From positions 36,168 to 100,167 of the forward strand of contig NZ_PVWN01000015.1 of NCBI RefSeq assembly GCF_003003885.1: DNA of 64,000 nucleotides. The letters are read 5' to 3'. This DNA is from Chlorogloea sp. CCALA 695. GTDB taxonomy: Bacteria; Cyanobacteriota; Cyanobacteriia; Cyanobacteriales; Chroococcidiopsidaceae. This document shows positions 52,469 through 61,720 of this stretch, piece after piece. Within the stretch, counting starts at the first letter, position 1. Each line of letters starts with the position of its first letter. The notes under the pieces were generated by a model that made no database searches, was not told where the DNA came from, and saw only the letters and a program-made list of their open reading frames with translations. A program made the position numbers and the translations under genes.

Positions 52469-55423
52469 ATGCAGCGCAAACCTACACATTTAATTACTTT
52501 CCTGTTGTCTTTGAGCGTACTATCGTCATTGTCACCCGTTTTGGCGCAGCAAACCCCACTTCAAAGCTCGGTAACGCAAACAGAAGCGAGTCGGGAATTT
52601 AATCGCACTGTCACCCTGTTTAATATACTCCTGGGTGTTTTGGTGTTGCTGCTAGTAATTGCGATCGCAACTTTATTTGCAACCCGGCGCAAAATAGTTA
52701 AACAATTAGCTGAAGCAATTAAAACCAATCTCCACGATTTAGAAGCATTAGAAATAAAACTTGCTGAAGCAAATAAGTTAGTTGAAAATACTATAGTTTC
52801 CGCGCAAAATACTGCCGACGATCTAAATACTGATGCAGAAGATTTACATCAAGAAATGGCGACACAAAAAGAGCAGTTATCTAGCCATCAGGCAGAATTC
52901 ACACGCTTAAAACACCAGCTTTTAACAAACCTAGAAACACAAATAAATAGAGCCAAGCATACTTTAGAAGAATCAGAGACAGTTTTTGCAGAACGCTTGC
53001 AAGAATTACAAAACGACGCGCAAAAACAACATTTTTTGATTCTCAAAGATTTAACTCAATTAAAGGCAGACCTTCCCCAAGAATTAACGGTTCTTCAGCA
53101 ACAAAAAGATGAGGTAGTAGCAAGTTTAAAACAATCAGAATCAAAGTTTATTAAAGCTTTGAATCAATTGCAAGTTAAAACGGAGGAAAGGCAACAATCA
53201 ATAATTCAAAATCTTGAACAACTAAGCGCGGATTTTCCTAATCGGCTGGAAGCAGATTTGAAAACTCAAAAAGATGAAATCAGCCAAAACATTCAGCAGT
53301 TAGAAGTAGAGTTTACAGAGAAGGTGAAAAAGCTACAAATAGAAATAGATACCAGACACAATCTATTAACGCAAAATCTCCGACAGCTAAATACGGAATT
53401 TGCTCCTCAAATTAGGACGGCTTTGCAAGAGCAAAAAGATATAGCTTTGCACAATATGGAGCAGTCAGAAGCAGACTTTGTTGAGCAATTAAGTAGCTTA
53501 CAAATAGAAGCGGAAACTAGACAAAAGCTATTGATTCAAAACTTAGAACAGTCAAGAGCAAAGCTTGCTCCCCAGCTACAGAGCGAATTACAGAAGCAGA
53601 AAGATATAGTTTTGCAAAACTTTCAAAGGTCAGAGATAGAGTTTAGCGAAAGTTTAAGCAAGTTGCAAATAGCAACAGCAAGTAGTCAAAACTCTTTAGT
53701 GCAAAATATAGAAAATTTAGGACGCGAACTTGCTCCCAAGTTTAAAGCCGAGTTGCAACAAGAAAAAACAAAGATATTCCAAAGCTTCCAACAAACTCAA
53801 GCAGATTTAACTAAACAGTTAGCTAACATTCAATCGGAAACTCAAGAGCGAAAAAATATAGCTTTAGCTAACCTAAAAAAGGTAGAGAATGAAGTTGCTA
53901 AAGAAATAGCGCAGTTAAAAATAGAAGCACAAAAACAGCAGGATATAATTAAGCAAAATTTGAGTAAGTTAGATTCAGAACTAGCGCCACAATTAGCAGA
54001 AATTCAAGCTCAAGCAAAGCAGCAAGTTCAACAACAACAAGACTCAAGTTTAAAACAGTTAGAACAATTGCATTTTGATATTCTTGCTCAAGTTGCTCAA
54101 TATCAAATAAAAATGCAGGAACAGGTAGAAGCAGATTTACAAAACCTTAAAGCTTTAGAAACTAATTTTGCCAGCCAAGTAGAAAAATCTCAAGGAACAA
54201 TCCACTTACAAGAAGCCCAATCAGCAGAAAGTGTAAAAAAATTAGAAACAGATTTTGCTGCTCAACTTACGGCGTTGCAAACAGAAATTCAAACACGCAA
54301 AAATGTAGCTTTAGATAAATTAAATACTTTAGAAGATAAACTAGCCGCAGAATTAGAGCAAGTACAAGTAGATGCTAAAACCCAAAAAGAGCAAATATTA
54401 CAACAGTTAGCAAGTAATATTCCCCAATCGTTAGTAGAAGTAGCTTTTGCAGAAATAACTCAAACAATTCAACCGCTAACAGCAGAATTAGAAAAGCTTA
54501 AATCTAATCATCCTCAATTATTTGTTAATCCAGAAGACTATATAAATGAGGGAAAAGCACAACTAACGGCGGAAAATTACCCTGATGCGATCGCCTTATT
54601 CGATCTGGCTTTAGCAATCAACCGCGATCGCCCGGAAGTATGGCACGATCGCAGTATGGCATTTTGGCACTTAAAACAGTATGAAAATGCGATCGCCTCT
54701 TTTGACAATGAATTAGAACTTAACCCCATTAATCCCGATAGTTGGTACTATCGAGGGCTAAGTTGCAAAGAGTTAAAAAGGTACGAAGATGCAACTTCTT
54801 CTTTCGACAATGTAGTAAAAACTCAAACAGATAATTATCTAGCTTGGTTTCATCGTGGAATCGTGTTAGGGAGAATGCAAAAGTACGAGGATGCGATCGC
54901 ATCTTACGACAACGCGATCAAATTCTCTCCCAATTATCACCAAGCTTGGGTTGATAAAGGTGTAGCTTTAGGAAAACTCCAACGCCACCAAGAGGCTTAT
55001 GAAGCCTTTGATCGCGCTGTACAAATTCAGCCAGAAGATGCGGTAGCGTGGTTAAATCGGGGGATGGCTTTAGAAGTGCTAGAAAAATACGAAGATGCGA
55101 TCGCCTCTTTTGACAAAAATATTGAACTTAACCCCAATTCCTACAAAGCTTGGAATTCTAAAGGCTATTTACTCGTGCAATTAGAGCGCGATGAAGAAGC
55201 CCTAGCCAGCTTTGACAAAGCTTTAGAGATTAATACCACTTATGCGCCTCCTTACTACAACAAAGCTCTCTCTTACGCTCTCCAAGGACAATTGAAGTTA
55301 GCTCTTGAGAACTTGCAAAAGGCAATTGAAATCAATCCTCGCTACAAAGAAGATGCAAAAACAGAACAAGATTTTGCAGAAATTGCCAAATCTCCGCGCT
55401 TTCAAAAGTTGGTTAGTGGCTAA
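52469..55423 (+). CDS. Coiled-coil protein with 55-residue repeats and C-terminal TPRs
   Basis: The 984-residue protein has a signal-like segment (about 1-26, ending PVLAQ) and a membrane helix at about 52-70. A long coiled coil (75-670) follows. Between 158 and 431 it is made of five units of 54-55 residues, each running QKD...Q(S/L)E..F...L..LQIE...R...LLxQNLEQL...APxL, after which the repeat decays. Residues from about 690 on are eight TPR units (ENAIASFDNELELNP-type). It probably is an envelope-associated scaffold. A good Shine-Dalgarno (AGGAG) precedes the ATG. I do not recognise a named family. Confidence 0.85.
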   Translation: MQRKPTHLITFLLSLSVLSSLSPVLAQQTPLQSSVTQTEASREFNRTVTLFNILLGVLVLLLVIAIATLFATRRKIVKQLAEAIKTNLHDLEALEIKLAEANKLVENTIVSAQNTADDLNTDAEDLHQEMATQKEQLSSHQAEFTRLKHQLLTNLETQINRAKHTLEESETVFAERLQELQNDAQKQHFLILKDLTQLKADLPQELTVLQQQKDEVVASLKQSESKFIKALNQLQVKTEERQQSIIQNLEQLSADFPNRLEADLKTQKDEISQNIQQLEVEFTEKVKKLQIEIDTRHNLLTQNLRQLNTEFAPQIRTALQEQKDIALHNMEQSEADFVEQLSSLQIEAETRQKLLIQNLEQSRAKLAPQLQSELQKQKDIVLQNFQRSEIEFSESLSKLQIATASSQNSLVQNIENLGRELAPKFKAELQQEKTKIFQSFQQTQADLTKQLANIQSETQERKNIALANLKKVENEVAKEIAQLKIEAQKQQDIIKQNLSKLDSELAPQLAEIQAQAKQQVQQQQDSSLKQLEQLHFDILAQVAQYQIKMQEQVEADLQNLKALETNFASQVEKSQGTIHLQEAQSAESVKKLETDFAAQLTALQTEIQTRKNVALDKLNTLEDKLAAELEQVQVDAKTQKEQILQQLASNIPQSLVEVAFAEITQTIQPLTAELEKLKSNHPQLFVNPEDYINEGKAQLTAENYPDAIALFDLALAINRDRPEVWHDRSMAFWHLKQYENAIASFDNELELNPINPDSWYYRGLSCKELKRYEDATSSFDNVVKTQTDNYLAWFHRGIVLGRMQKYEDAIASYDNAIKFSPNYHQAWVDKGVALGKLQRHQEAYEAFDRAVQIQPEDAVAWLNRGMALEVLEKYEDAIASFDKNIELNPNSYKAWNSKGYLLVQLERDEEALASFDKALEINTTYAPPYYNKALSYALQGQLKLALENLQKAIEINPRYKEDAKTEQDFAEIAKSPRFQKLVSG

Positions 55424-55426
55424 TAT

Positions 55427-56188
55427 TTAGCGATGTTCGCGGTACTGGCGTAGTGCATACTTCCCCGCCTTTGTTTGACGTAATTCTAAAACTACTTCTG
55501 CCATCTGTGGCGCTATTTCCCTACGGAGAAATTTTGTAGCGCGATGATTTTTTGGTCGTAAAATCGGAGCCGCCAATGCAGCAAAAGTCAAGTCCGCAGC
55601 GCTAAAGCTATCGCCAACTAAATACCCGTGCTTATCGTCGGTTAAACGCTCCGCTACTAGCGCAAAAATTTGTTTGATTTCTTGTAACGAACTAGCAGCA
55701 TTAGCAGCAGAAACCTTGTAAACACGTTGAACTATGCGACTCATGAGGGGAAATGCAAATTCAAATCCAATTTTTTCAAATCTAGGCGCATCTTCACACC
55801 ACATTTCTCGCATAGCTTCGCGGTTATCTAATCCTCGATATTGATACCCCCAAAGGCGGATATGTACGCCTAACTTACTATCAAATAATTCTTCAAGTTG
55901 TTCTACTTCTTGGCGTTGATTAGGATCAATAGGATATAAATGCTGCGGTGCTTGCGAAGTCGCATCGAGATGATGCAAAATATCCGTTGAGTCTTTAAAA
56001 ACACCTGTTGGGGTGATTAAAATCGGAACGCTTTTACCTCCATATCTCCGGGTAGTCAAACGATGAAAAATTGGTACGTGGCATTCTTCTACATAAGGAA
56101 TCTTCAACCATTCCAGCGCCCATCTTACTTTTTCACAATAGTGGCTAACGGCAATAGTTATTAGACGATTGGTTGCTAACTGGTTCAT
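55427..56188 (-). CDS. Glutathione S-transferase family protein
   Basis: The 253-residue protein has a thioredoxin-like N-terminal domain (ITIAVSHYCEKVRWALEWLKIPY, starting near 11; Ser/Cys in SHYC is the likely glutathione-activating position), VPILITPTGVFKDSTDIL, and a C-terminal helical domain with LVGDSFSAADLTFAALAAP near 193. It differs from the YghU-like GST at 50466. It is convergent with the TPR gene, three bases apart. Confidence 0.9.
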   Translation of the reverse strand: MNQLATNRLITIAVSHYCEKVRWALEWLKIPYVEECHVPIFHRLTTRRYGGKSVPILITPTGVFKDSTDILHHLDATSQAPQHLYPIDPNQRQEVEQLEELFDSKLGVHIRLWGYQYRGLDNREAMREMWCEDAPRFEKIGFEFAFPLMSRIVQRVYKVSAANAASSLQEIKQIFALVAERLTDDKHGYLVGDSFSAADLTFAALAAPILRPKNHRATKFLRREIAPQMAEVVLELRQTKAGKYALRQYREHR

Positions 56189-56206
56189 TATTAAAAAATT
56201 CCTCGC

Positions 56207-56515
56207 TTACTGCTTATTGATGTTTTTTTTCTCAGCCATTCTCCGTTTGATTCCTAGGGCGTACAAAGTGAAGGATGCGATCGCGCCCATACCTAAAAAT
56301 ACTGTCCCATCGTTAGGTTTAACAAAGGTTTCTTTCGCCAGCAGAAAACCAATTGCAGCCATCCCCGCTAAAACCACAAGGCGAAGGAAGTCCGAAAACA
56401 AGAAACGATTGTTCGTTTTACCTAAGAGTTTAAAAAATGCGATCGCATCTACAATCAAAAACGAGCCAATGCTTGAAAATATTACCAAACCTATAAAGTA
56501 TTTAATCGCATCCAT
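56207..56515 (-). CDS. Small membrane protein
   Basis: The 102-residue protein has three hydrophobic segments (about 5-23, 46-64 and 68-88) separated by LGKTNNRFLFSDF and KPNDG loops, with a basic tail (KRRMAEKKNINKQ). I choose this frame over the opposite-strand ORF of 137 codons because it has a membrane-protein pattern and a tightly spaced upstream partner. Function is unknown. It is one base downstream of a 32-residue ORF. Confidence 0.6.
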   Translation of the reverse strand: MDAIKYFIGLVIFSSIGSFLIVDAIAFFKLLGKTNNRFLFSDFLRLVVLAGMAAIGFLLAKETFVKPNDGTVFLGMGAIASFTLYALGIKRRMAEKKNINKQ

Positions 56516-56516
56516 T

Positions 56517-56615
56517 TTATTTCGTACTAAAAACGCGCCACATTACAAAAACTGTAAAACCTACATAACCAAATACTGTTAACCAATCTTGCCAGCGATC
56601 AAAAGAATTTTCCAT
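56517..56615 (-). CDS. Very small membrane protein (32 residues)
   Basis: ATG at 56615 to TAA at 56517 encodes MENSFDRWQDWLTVFGYVGF then TVFVMWRVFSTK: a polar start, one hydrophobic helix (about 12-27) and a basic end. It is followed one base later by the ATG of the 102-residue gene on the same strand. GGGA lies about ten bases upstream. Too short for homology by eye; the arrangement supports it. Confidence 0.5.
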   Translation of the reverse strand: MENSFDRWQDWLTVFGYVGFTVFVMWRVFSTK

Positions 56616-56885
56616 AAGTAAATATTCCCTATTGATTTAACTATTACCCTAATTTATTCTCGGAAATACTATTTTTTCTCATATTTACCCAATCCATACA
56701 AAGTCTGCCTAAGCTTCCATTCCAAAGACTTCAACTGTTATTAAACCTAGAAGCTTTCTGAGAAAATTATGCCTAGTCGTTACAATTTGCGATTTTGGTT
56801 AATAAATATTGCCGTTGCTTGCTTTTATTGTTAGCTTGTGCCTAGTAAAACAATTTACTGTCCATATCTACAAGCAGGAGGCTTT
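56616..56885. other. Divergent intergenic region
   Basis: The 270-base AT-rich stretch between two small membrane-protein genes holds no further gene or strong hairpin that I can support, apart from the AGGAGG ribosome site at 56876-56881 that decides the start of the next gene. Confidence 0.4.
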
Positions 56886-57098
56886 ATGCTTCTATTTTTT
56901 ATAGCTTTTGCTACCATGATGTTGTTTGGTGGTTGGATGTTTAGAGAAGTCGCACCTAAAATCAGAGACAGAAAAAAATTATCCCAGCATCCCACTTTAG
57001 CAACAAAAAAAATCTCTCTCTACTCACTGATCTATTTGCTATTTTTCTACCAGCTACCAGCGCCGCAACCCTCCCAAAAATCCTTCATTAATTTTTAA
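56886..57098 (+). CDS. Small hypothetical membrane protein
   Basis: The product has 70 residues from the ATG at 56886, which has a full AGGAGG four bases upstream; a GTG at 56838 is in frame but poorly placed. One hydrophobic segment (about 1-17, with FIAFATMMLFGGWMF), a basic linker (PKIRDRKKLSQHP) and a second hydrophobic stretch (ISLYSLIYLLFFYQL) are seen. I do not recognise a family. It converges on uvrA. Confidence 0.45.
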   Translation: MLLFFIAFATMMLFGGWMFREVAPKIRDRKKLSQHPTLATKKISLYSLIYLLFFYQLPAPQPSQKSFINF

Positions 57099-57117
57099 CT
57101 GCTACCTATTAGTTTTT

Positions 57118-57163
57118 CACACTCTCACCATTCGGACAAATTTTCAAGTGGTGGGAGTGTTGA
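57118..57163. terminator. Bidirectional hairpin between convergent genes
   Basis: ACACTCTCACCA (from 57118) and TGGTGGGAGTGT (to about 57163) pair with one wobble. The stem lies in the 85-base gap between the small gene and the uvrA stop. Confidence 0.6.
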
Positions 57164-57183
57164 TATTTTAGGTAGTGAAATTT

Positions 57184-60126
57184 TCATTTTATTGAATGTT
57201 GCTGCAATACCTGTTTCAAATATTGTCCCGTGTAAGAACGCGGATTATTTGCTACTTCCTCGGGTGTACCTATAGCAACTAATTCGCCGCCTTTATCGCC
57301 CCCTTCTGGACCTAAATCTATTACCCAATCGCAACAACGAATCACATCTAAATTGTGTTCGATTACTAAAATTGAATTGCCTTTATCTACTAATCTTTGC
57401 AGCACATCTAGTAATTTATGTACATCATAAAAAGATAAGCCTGTAGTTGGTTCATCAATTAAATAAAGAGTTTTTCCGGTAGCACGACGGGATAATTCTG
57501 ATGCTAATTTCACTCGTTGCGCTTCACCTCCAGATAAAGTAGTTGCTGGTTGTCCTAATCGCACGTAACCTAAGCCTACATCTACTAAAGTCTGCAATCT
57601 ATTCACGGCTCTAGGAATATTAGTAAAAAACTCTAAACTTTCTTCCGCCGTCATATTTAAAACATCGGCAATGGATTTATCTTTAAATTTGACTTGCAAA
57701 GTTTCGCGGTTATAACGCGCACCTTTGCAAACTTCACACTGCACGTAAACATCAGGTAAAAAATTCATTTCAATCACATTTACCCCCTGTCCTCCGCAAG
57801 CTTCGCAACGTCCACCTTTGACATTAAAAGAAAATTGTCCGGCTTTGTAACCTCTAGCTTTTGCTTCGATTGTTTGGGTAAATACTTCACGAATTACATC
57901 AAAAACTCCTGTATAAGTCGCTGGATTAGAACGAGGAGTACGCCCAATGGGAGATTGGTCAATAACGATCGCTTTATCCACAGCATTTAAACCTTCAACT
58001 TGATCTAAACCTTGAGGTAAGGGAACTTTGCGCGTTAGTTGATGTTGCAAAGCTGGGTAAAGTAAATCGTTAACTAAAGTAGATTTTCCCGAACCCGAAA
58101 CCCCGGTAACGCTAACAAGTTTACCTAAAGGAATCTCTACATCAATATTTTGTAAGTTGTTGCGACAAGCATTTTTAATCGATAAATTCCGCCCATTTCC
58201 TTCGCGGCGTTGTTTTGGAGTTGCGATCGCTCGTTTTCCTGATAAATACGCACCTGTCAGCGAATCTTCGGCGTTTAATAAGGTTTCTAAATTGCCTTGA
58301 GAAGTGATATAACCGCCATGAACACCCGCACCGGGGCCAATATCTACTAAATAATCTGCCGCTCTAATAGTTTCTTCATCATGTTCGACAACAATTAGCG
58401 TATTACCCAAATCTCTTAGTTTTGTTAAAGTCTGCAACAATCGTCCGTTGTCTCGTTGATGCAAACCAATACTCGGTTCATCTAAAACGTACAATACCCC
58501 CGTTAATCCCGAACCGATTTGCGTTGCAAGTCTAATTCGCTGCGCTTCGCCTCCTGAGAGTGTCATAGCAGGACGATCTAGGGTGAGGTAGTCTAAACCC
58601 ACATCTAAGAGAAATTGCAGCCTAGCTTTTATTTCTCTTAGCACCAAGTCAGCAATTTGTAAGGCGCGATTACTTAGTTGCATTTTTAGCAACTTCTGCT
58701 GACACTCCCCAATTGATGCGCCTGTTAGATCGGTAATTCTGTACTGTCCCAACCTTACAGTCAGCGCTTCGGGCTTTAACCTTTTTCCTAAACAAACTTC
58801 GCAAGGCTGGTTAACCAAATACTGCTCTAACTTTTGCTTTTGCAACTCTGAAGCTTCTTTGTACTGCTTCTGGAGAATAGGCAGCACTCCAGCGTAACGC
58901 CTGTAATCTTTACGATCTTCTATCCATACGGGTTTGTCGCTACCATGTAAAACTATTTGCTGCTGCTCGTCAGTGAGTTTATGCCACAGAGTTTGAATCT
59001 CAAAGCCGTGCGCTTGTCCGACACTATAAAGCAGAGATAGGTAGTAAGAGTTATCTTTTTCTGACCAAGGAGCAATCGCCGCATATACAGGTGCTTGGGG
59101 GTCTGGAACTACAAGCTCGGCTGCAAACTTCTGTAAGCTACCCAATCCGTGACAGTTTGGACACGCACCATAGGGAGAATTAAAAGAAAACAAACGCGGT
59201 GATAATTCTTCCATAACTGCGCCATGTACTGGACAGGCGAAGTTTTCGGAAAAAATCAACTCTTGTTGATAGGAATTAGGTGTATTTGTAGAGGTTAAAT
59301 CGTCATTTTCATTTGCTATTTTTTCGCCAGTTAGGTTATACTTACTATCAGGCTGGACTCCACCTGTCTTACCCAATGTATCATTTAGGAAGTCTACCAC
59401 CGCAATTCCACTGGAAAGACGTAAGCAAGTAGTTAGAGAATCAGATAGACGCTCTGCAATACCTGGTTTTTTAATTAGGCGGTCAATAACAATTTCAATA
59501 GTATGGGTATAATTTTTATCTAAGTCGATGTTGTCGGATAGCTCTCGAACCTCATTATTTACCCTCACTCTCACCCAACCTTCGGAAGCTAAACTAGAGA
59601 GTAATTTGCGATGAGTCCCTTTTTTACCGCGAATGACGGGAGCAAGGATTTGAAAGCGCGTACCGTCGGGCAAGTCCTGAATGCGATCGCACATTTGATC
59701 GACAGTTTGAGGGGCAATAGAGCGATCGCAAATTGGACAATGAGGTTCTCCCGCCCGTCCAAATAACAAACGCAAATAGTCGTAAATCTCTGTAACAGTA
59801 CCCACCGTAGAGCGAGGATTGTGGGAAGTAGATTTTTGATCGATAGAAATAGCCGGACTTAATCCCTCAATTGCCTCTACATCCGGTTTATCTAGTTGTC
59901 CCAAAAATTGTCTGGCGTAGGCGCTGAGAGATTCTACATAACGGCGCTGACCTTCGGCGAAGATTGTATCAAAAGCTAGGGAAGACTTACCCGAACCGGA
60001 AACCCCTGTAAAGACAATTAAGCGATCGCGCGGAAGTTCTAAATCAATGTTTTTGAGGTTGTGTTGTCTAGCGCCACGAATGCGAATGGTATTTTTAGCG
60101 TCAGGAGTATTGGCAGAAGGAGACAT
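57184..60126 (-). CDS. uvrA: Excinuclease ABC subunit A
   Basis: The 980-residue damage sensor of nucleotide excision repair has two ABC ATPase halves. N-terminal: Walker A FTGVSGSGKSSLAF (near 39), the four-Cys zinc module of the first half, and signature LSGGEAQRIRLATQ. C-terminal: second Walker A VTGVSGSGKSTLVND (near 665), the second zinc module CEACGGQG...CEVCKGARYN, and signature LSGGEAQRVKLASELSRR with the IDEPTTGLSFYDVHKL Walker B. It is complete. The start at 60126 directly follows a GC stem. No uvrB or uvrC nearby. Confidence 0.97.
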   Translation of the reverse strand: MSPSANTPDAKNTIRIRGARQHNLKNIDLELPRDRLIVFTGVSGSGKSSLAFDTIFAEGQRRYVESLSAYARQFLGQLDKPDVEAIEGLSPAISIDQKSTSHNPRSTVGTVTEIYDYLRLLFGRAGEPHCPICDRSIAPQTVDQMCDRIQDLPDGTRFQILAPVIRGKKGTHRKLLSSLASEGWVRVRVNNEVRELSDNIDLDKNYTHTIEIVIDRLIKKPGIAERLSDSLTTCLRLSSGIAVVDFLNDTLGKTGGVQPDSKYNLTGEKIANENDDLTSTNTPNSYQQELIFSENFACPVHGAVMEELSPRLFSFNSPYGACPNCHGLGSLQKFAAELVVPDPQAPVYAAIAPWSEKDNSYYLSLLYSVGQAHGFEIQTLWHKLTDEQQQIVLHGSDKPVWIEDRKDYRRYAGVLPILQKQYKEASELQKQKLEQYLVNQPCEVCLGKRLKPEALTVRLGQYRITDLTGASIGECQQKLLKMQLSNRALQIADLVLREIKARLQFLLDVGLDYLTLDRPAMTLSGGEAQRIRLATQIGSGLTGVLYVLDEPSIGLHQRDNGRLLQTLTKLRDLGNTLIVVEHDEETIRAADYLVDIGPGAGVHGGYITSQGNLETLLNAEDSLTGAYLSGKRAIATPKQRREGNGRNLSIKNACRNNLQNIDVEIPLGKLVSVTGVSGSGKSTLVNDLLYPALQHQLTRKVPLPQGLDQVEGLNAVDKAIVIDQSPIGRTPRSNPATYTGVFDVIREVFTQTIEAKARGYKAGQFSFNVKGGRCEACGGQGVNVIEMNFLPDVYVQCEVCKGARYNRETLQVKFKDKSIADVLNMTAEESLEFFTNIPRAVNRLQTLVDVGLGYVRLGQPATTLSGGEAQRVKLASELSRRATGKTLYLIDEPTTGLSFYDVHKLLDVLQRLVDKGNSILVIEHNLDVIRCCDWVIDLGPEGGDKGGELVAIGTPEEVANNPRSYTGQYLKQVLQQHSIK

Positions 60127-60166
60127 AAAAGCAGCGCGTAATAGTCATTAATAATTTTAACGCTGC
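60127..60166 (-). terminator. Hairpin between the invertase and uvrA
   Basis: On the minus strand GCAGCG (60166-60161) pairs with CGCTGC (60136-60131), with a large AT-rich loop, followed by TTTT (60130-60127) and then the uvrA ATG. The loop is long, so the stem may instead shape the uvrA leader. Confidence 0.4.
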
Positions 60167-60183
60167 CGTCTGCTCATCACTTC

Positions 60184-61554
60184 TCAAGCATCGAAAGTAA
60201 TCAGTTTCAGGTGACTGGGATTAGCAATCAATTCCTTGGCTAATAAATACCCCGCAATTGTCCAAGTTTGATACTTACGCGCTTCTTTACCAATTAAGCG
60301 ACCATCGGGGCCATCGTAGTATTCAGGCCAGTGGTCTTCTAGCAATCTTCTTTCAGCAATTGCGATCGCATGATGGGCTAATTCGCCTCTATCCATTTTT
60401 TTAGCTGCCGCCGTCAACATCCACAATAAAACTGGCCAACTTCCGCCATTGTGATAAGACCAAGGACGATTTTTTGGATCTGCCCCTGTGACAATTCTCC
60501 ATTCAACATCTTCTAAAGCTGGATAACAAAGTTTCATCGGCATTTCACCAATTAAGTCACTCCAGCGCAATTCAATTAAGTTTAAAATTCTATGAGATTG
60601 TTGCTCGTTAGCTAAAGAAGAGACAATCGCCATCAAATTACCCAAAGAAAAAAACCGACAGTCTAACTGACTTGGCCCTAAGTTTCCCGCTAAGTAGCCC
60701 CCAGCTTCAGGTAGCCATTTCGCCAACCGATAAAAAGGGATAGAGTCAGAATAAATATTGAACTGATTGAGGGCTTCTTCGCCATACTCCTCTACTTGAA
60801 AGCGGTAAATTACATTTAATCGCTCGGCATCTAACCAGTAATTTTCCCGGAGTTGCTTAATTAAGGGATCTAAGCGGTTACGCACAGCTTGAATAATTGC
60901 TTGATTTTCTTTAATTGGAGTTAGCAATTCTAAGCTGGCTTTTAAAACTGCATAAAATAACGATTGAATATCTAAGGGATGTCCGTAGAGTCCTAAACGA
61001 CGGTCAATCATACTCGCACCATCAGGAACTAACACCATTGGGTACATATCAAAGCGAGTAACTAAGCATAGTTCTAGGATTAATCTAATCCCTTCTTGAA
61101 GATCGCCACGAGAAGCAAACTCTTTACTTTCGGTAGAAATAGTATAAGCGCGTAATAAAATAATCCACCACAAACCCGCATCTGCTGGCGCAACTCTGCC
61201 GATCGCATGATCGCCAAAGTCAGCTTTTAAATATTCCTGCCCATTAGCAAACCCAATTTTAAAACTAGCTGGCATTAAGCCCCGACTAGGCTTTAAACAA
61301 TCCAATTGGGTTGTTTTCGGTTGCAATTTTAGCGTTTCTTCCAAAAAGAAGCGGACAATATCTGCTTTACCTTTAATTAGAAACACGAGGGCGGAGGAAA
61401 CAAAATCTCGAATAAAACACTGATCGTAGTTTGCCGCATCAATACCTGGATCGAGAGCGGCTATAGTGCCAATGGGTTTCTCGTGGTAATAAATCATTGA
61501 CTTTTCTAGCGTTTCCCAAGCTTGTTCTTCGATTGCTAAAGATCGTTCGCTCAA
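60184..61554 (-). CDS. GH100 alkaline/neutral invertase
   Basis: The 456-residue (alpha/alpha)6-barrel enzyme hydrolyses sucrose to glucose and fructose in the cytoplasm. Signatures are NYDQCFIRDFVSSALVFLIKG (from residue 42; Asp in RDF is the likely acid), ADFGDHAIGRVAPADAGLWW (from about 111), DGASMIDRRLGLYGHPLDIQ (from 177), and WSYHNGGSWPVLLWML near 366. It is close to Anabaena InvA/InvB. The start is a TTG at 61554, without a strong Shine-Dalgarno. Cyanobacteria use sucrose as compatible solute, so this is its likely role. Confidence 0.94.
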   Translation of the reverse strand: MSERSLAIEEQAWETLEKSMIYYHEKPIGTIAALDPGIDAANYDQCFIRDFVSSALVFLIKGKADIVRFFLEETLKLQPKTTQLDCLKPSRGLMPASFKIGFANGQEYLKADFGDHAIGRVAPADAGLWWIILLRAYTISTESKEFASRGDLQEGIRLILELCLVTRFDMYPMVLVPDGASMIDRRLGLYGHPLDIQSLFYAVLKASLELLTPIKENQAIIQAVRNRLDPLIKQLRENYWLDAERLNVIYRFQVEEYGEEALNQFNIYSDSIPFYRLAKWLPEAGGYLAGNLGPSQLDCRFFSLGNLMAIVSSLANEQQSHRILNLIELRWSDLIGEMPMKLCYPALEDVEWRIVTGADPKNRPWSYHNGGSWPVLLWMLTAAAKKMDRGELAHHAIAIAERRLLEDHWPEYYDGPDGRLIGKEARKYQTWTIAGYLLAKELIANPSHLKLITFDA

Positions 61555-61720
61555 CTTCTCTCTGGTCCTCTTGACTTCATAGCTAGAGGATAAACAAAGA
61601 TTTCAATTAGAGCAAATATTTAGGGCTTTATCTCTATTTTGGTTGAGGTTTCAGCTATTGGGATAGTCTAGGATCTTTACGGCTTGGTTCAGCCAATACA
61701 AATCGAAAGAGGTTAGTTAG

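Noticed and set aside
56169..56582. 137-codon plus-strand ORF over the small membrane protein
   Set aside because: It overlaps two minus-strand ORFs with better membrane patterns and coupled spacing. Its own composition is Lys-rich with irregular hydrophobicity.
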